A DNA stretch of 64,000 nt from Bacteroides sp. (GTDB lineage: Bacteria > Bacteroidota > Bacteroidia > Bacteroidales > Bacteroidaceae), in the NCBI GenBank assembly GCA_021202275.1, contig JAJQDI010000028.1:1-64000 (forward strand). Direction: 5' to 3'. The notes beneath the pieces are model-generated. The model made no database searches and was not told the DNA's origin. It saw nothing but the letters and a program-made list of their open reading frames with translations. Below are positions 61,235-64,000 of this stretch, in pieces. The translations under genes were made by a program, and so were the position numbers. How positions within the stretch are numbered: the stretch's first letter is position 1; every line of letters begins with the position of its first letter.

Positions 61235-62899
61235 TTATCTGCTGTAGGTTGTATAAATGGTATCTTTCAGATACATGTATTTGGCCACATTCTGCTCTTT
61301 GATCCTATCCAGTATACGTAAGTAGATGGTCTCCCGGTGGTGCAGGTAGCAGTTCAGGCTCTCCTGCAACGAACTGTCCGGTTCTCCCTTTTCCACCTTG
61401 CCTATAAGCTCAGTAAGCAGATCGTAGTCGTTGTGTTTGATCCGGTCGATGGTGCGGTATATAAACCGGCCCACCTCGTCGTTGTCCGCTTCCCGGGAAT
61501 ACTGTGTCAGTATCCTCATCAGATAATACAACTTATATGTCTCCCGGTCGTACTCCCGCATCTGCTCGTTCACCCGCGTGATCCGGTCGTCTTTGTAGCG
61601 GAGAATGTTGTACTTCTGTTCGTCGAAGTCCAGCTCCCCTATAAGTTGTATACCGTGCGCCTGCTCACAGGCTCTCACCGCCCTCAGGTAGTGATCGTTG
61701 CCTTTCTGTATCCGCAGTTCTTTGTATACGGAAGAGATATATGGAATGCATTCGTTTGTGCGGATAAATTCCAGGCTCTCTTTCAGCTCCTCCATACTCA
61801 TCAGAGGGTCTAAGCAGATAAAGCCCAGTTCAAAATCGATATTCAGTCCGGTGAGCATGGATTTGGCTGTCAGAAACTCCTCCAGCCTGAATCCCTTTCT
61901 GTACCGGTCGATTTGTGATTGCGACCCCGACTCAAATCCCAGAAATACTTTCGTGAGTCCGGCCTGCCTGAGCCTGACCAATACCTCCCTCCGGTAAGCG
62001 GCCATCTCCGGTGTATCGTTCCGGTTGCACAGAGCCCTCACCCGGGCATTGATCCGGAACCGGATGTGGATGCCGCGCCGGAGCATCTCTTCCGAAAATT
62101 CAATGGCTCTGGCCAGCCCTGCGGAATGGGTACCCAGGAAGTCTTCGTCGGAAAATGTCACTACCTCTATTCCCTGAGAAGCCAGTAGCTCCAGTTCATC
62201 CAGGACAGACCCTACCGGACGGTCTCTCCATTTGTGTGTGCTGCACGTAGATCCCAGGAAGAGCCTGCATTCGCAGATGCTGCAAGCGCAGTAGGCACAC
62301 CCGCGGGAACCTTCGATATACACCTCTCCACCCCGGTTGTAGTAGATCAGCGAATAGCACCTGTCGGCGAAAGGGATACGTTCTTTGTCTAAATATGCAA
62401 ACCCGGAGCGCACCACCTCTTCCCCTTTCCTGTACATGATGTTGCGTACGGCGGTAAATTCTCTCCGGTGCTGCACATACTCATACAGATCGCCGAAAGA
62501 GACCTCTCCCTCTCCCAGCGATACAATGATGTCCGGATAATGGTTTCTCAGGATCTCTTCTCCGCTGAAATGTGGCACCGAGTTTCCTGCCACGATCAGG
62601 GGCTTGTAGACAGGAAATACCGACTGGCTCATCTGCGCGTACAGCTTGCGGAATTCCGGATAAGTAGATATCTTTACAGAGATCCCCACCAGGGCAGGGC
62701 GGTGTTCCAGGATGCCTTCTATCATCTTTTCCAGCGAAGTGGTCTGCTGGTCGTAGAGCCAGACAGAGACCTCGGGATAGGTGGTCTGTAAATAGCCCGA
62801 AATGGCGCAGATCCCCTGAGATTCTCCGATAAAGGGGAATTTATCTGTCGGGTGAAGAGCGATCAGGCAAATGTGGTTACGGTTTTCTGGTCTGTTCAT
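61235..62899 (-). CDS. B12-binding-type radical SAM enzyme
   Basis: 554 residues. Residues about 1-150 look like a cobalamin-binding fold (LIALHPTDKFPFIGESQGIC, then IVAGNSVPHFSGEEILRNHY and VSLGEGEVSFGDLYEYV). The radical SAM part starts near 195. The Fe-S cluster segment reads GSRGCAYCACSICEC: Cys spacing is C-x2-C-x-C-x2-C-x-C and does not give the usual CX3CX2C; C-x4-C-x2-C is possible. The C-terminal 150 residues are helical. Members modify lipids, peptides, or cofactors; the substrate here is unknown. Convergent with two small secreted-protein genes. Confidence 0.85.
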   Translation of the reverse strand: MNRPENRNHICLIALHPTDKFPFIGESQGICAISGYLQTTYPEVSVWLYDQQTTSLEKMIEGILEHRPALVGISVKISTYPEFRKLYAQMSQSVFPVYKPLIVAGNSVPHFSGEEILRNHYPDIIVSLGEGEVSFGDLYEYVQHRREFTAVRNIMYRKGEEVVRSGFAYLDKERIPFADRCYSLIYYNRGGEVYIEGSRGCAYCACSICECRLFLGSTCSTHKWRDRPVGSVLDELELLASQGIEVVTFSDEDFLGTHSAGLARAIEFSEEMLRRGIHIRFRINARVRALCNRNDTPEMAAYRREVLVRLRQAGLTKVFLGFESGSQSQIDRYRKGFRLEEFLTAKSMLTGLNIDFELGFICLDPLMSMEELKESLEFIRTNECIPYISSVYKELRIQKGNDHYLRAVRACEQAHGIQLIGELDFDEQKYNILRYKDDRITRVNEQMREYDRETYKLYYLMRILTQYSREADNDEVGRFIYRTIDRIKHNDYDLLTELIGKVEKGEPDSSLQESLNCYLHHRETIYLRILDRIKEQNVAKYMYLKDTIYTTYSR

Positions 62900-63002
62900 G
62901 CAACAATCGTATGTCGTGTTGTGCCGGTAAGATCCACCTTGCCGGATTCAGAAACGTTGTGTGTGGCGGCTCCTGTGGTCCGGAAAAGGGTATATCCGCT
63001 GT

Positions 63003-64000
63003 TTAGTGATCGTCTTTGATAAGTTGGTATTTCTTGAATCTGCTGACAAAAGACTCTATATACGGACAGGCTTTCCTATCGGGTTCCGGAGTACATTGGT
63101 GGCAGGGGTGAGTGAAATTCCGGAAAGAGCCTTTGTGTTTCAGTTTCTCGTAAAGTTCTTTTCCGAATCCTCCGAAACAAGGGATCGGAAACACCTGGAT
63201 GGTATTTATCGTTTTGGCCACTTCATACTCTTTTTTCGTATTTTCGCCTCCTCCGATGATGATCATGCAATCTTTATTTTCCAGATAAAATCTTCTGAAT
63301 TTTTCAATAGTCTTCTCCCAGGCGTTGTTGATATTGAGTTTTTTCAGGTCCTGGAATTTCTTGGTTTTGGTGTCGAACTTATACAGTCCTGCGATTTCAT
63401 ATTTACTTTCTCCCTGTTGCAGGGCCTGTTTGGCTACCAGCTTGCCTATATGGTCTACCGAAGGGAAAGAGGCTAATTTAAAATCCTGTTTCAGAAGTTT
63501 ATTCACCAGTTCCTGAACAAAAAAATGCACTTTCTCTTCCCATAGGCCGTCTGTTGCCATGTGAGTCGGTTTACTTCCGACAAAATAGATACACTTTTCT
63601 TTCGTACTGAAATTAATATCGTTGATAAGAGTCGAATTTTTCGGGATCCAGTATGTCAACAATTTGTTTTCTTTTTCAAAGATCATTCTCATGACACTGG
63701 TAAGGCTTTCGTATTCGTTCAGGGGGTATACCTGCATCTCATTGACGATCACCATATTTATATCCAGACCTTCCACTCCTACGGGAATAATCTTTTTCAT
63801 TTTTTTTCGAGGCGGAAGCCAGGCCCAGTTCGTAATTCACCCATCTGTTCTCAATGGAGTTGGGTGTCAGCAAAACCAGACAATAGGTGCTATCCTCCAT
63901 ATTGGTCTTGAGGCTTTGCTTCCATTCCAGACTGCCCGGTTTGTTTTTGAGTGTTTCCGGAGCATAGAAGATCTCATATTTATTTTCCAGTTTGTTTTCT
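63003..64000 (-). pseudogene. TIR-SLOG (STALD-like) protein, frameshifted and cut by the window end
   Basis: The main open frame 63003-63800 (265 codons) starts MKKIIPVGVEGLDINMV, which looks like the middle of a TIR domain. Upstream, 63808-64000 in another frame reads SLEWKQSLKTNMEDSTYCLV, LLTPNSIENRWVNYELG LAS, a TIR domain (Trp and the catalytic Glu of the WVxxE box). The two join if the A8 run at 63800-63807 loses one A: ...LASASKK then MKKIIPVG. The C-terminal part holds a SLOG-like Rossmann fold: KEKCIYFVGSKP, FKLASFPSVDHIGK, ENKDCMIIIGGGENTKKEYE, and VFPIPCFGGFGKELYEKL. A Cys-rich end (HPCHQCTPEPDRKACPY) follows. TIR plus SLOG is a layout of nucleotide-signal immunity effectors. Confidence 0.65.

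Noticed and set aside
63003..64000. A complete Thoeris (ThsA/ThsB) system
   Set aside because: Only one gene is visible and it is cut by the window edge; no Sir2 or separate ThsB seen, so only the domain combination is claimed.
1..64000. tRNA or rRNA genes
   Set aside because: No cloverleaf or rRNA-like sequence noticed by eye; a tRNAscan run would be needed to exclude them.

Overview
The window is a chromosomal segment from a member of the order Bacteroidales, probably Parabacteroides- or Bacteroides-like; the genus cannot be settled from sequence alone. The reasons are these. Promoters show the Bacteroidetes -7 element TAnnTTTG and mostly lack Shine-Dalgarno sequences. There is a Bacteroidetes-style V-type ATPase operon with a DUF2764 subunit, a GT3 glycogen synthase, a DUF4492-cydAB operon, a two-domain NagB, an S16 protein with a long acidic tail, a DUF4248/HU-like/amidase cassette and RHS proteins of the DUF6443 type.

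Regions 0-42 kb are mostly metabolic and tightly packed. They hold the V-type ATPase operon (0.5-8.1 kb), glycogen synthase and alpha-glucan phosphorylase (8.6-12.9 kb), and a LiaF-like membrane protein with a membrane LytTR regulator (13.0-14.5 kb). A TlpA-type lipoprotein (14.7-15.8 kb) and a polyamine ABC importer potABCD (16.1-20.5 kb) follow. Next come a small lipoprotein, a TetR regulator, rpsP, an Hsp20, a dicarboxylate/amino-acid symporter, and the oxidative pentose phosphate operon gnd-zwf-pgl (26.5-30.2 kb). A lipoprotein beta-carbonic anhydrase follows. A leftward block tolC-hlyD-ABC ATPase-MacB permease-sensor kinase-LytTR regulator (38.9-32.1 kb) looks like a self-regulated tripartite exporter. 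DUF4492-cydA-cydB (39.1-42.1 kb) encodes a bd oxidase.

Regions 42-64 kb are more accessory. They contain a frameshifted lipoprotein, the NagB-deacetylase fusion, a DUF2807-like protein, a nitrilase-family amidase, an acyltransferase and a small helical protein. Then comes an RHS polymorphic-toxin locus (48.4-57.9 kb): two large secreted RHS genes, each broken by one base in a T6 run, then a C-terminal toxin and its probable immunity gene, then two displaced RHS tips carrying different toxin ends. The second tip has a CPCC-type immunity gene; the third is decayed. After this lie the amidase/helical/HU-like operon with a divergent DUF4248 gene around a 10-bp tandem array, two small secreted proteins, a B12-type radical SAM enzyme, and at the right edge a TIR domain joined (through a frameshifted A8 run) to a SLOG-like domain. 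The last is a probable nucleotide-signalling immunity effector and is cut off by the window end.

Two things link separate parts of the window. Families of 7-bp repeats (ACTTATC and ATTTACG) fill the gaps around pgl, the exporter operon and the frameshifted lipoprotein. Four single-base homopolymer frameshifts fall only in surface or conflict genes on the right side, while the housekeeping genes on the left are intact. Whether these are phase switches, decay or assembly errors cannot be decided here.
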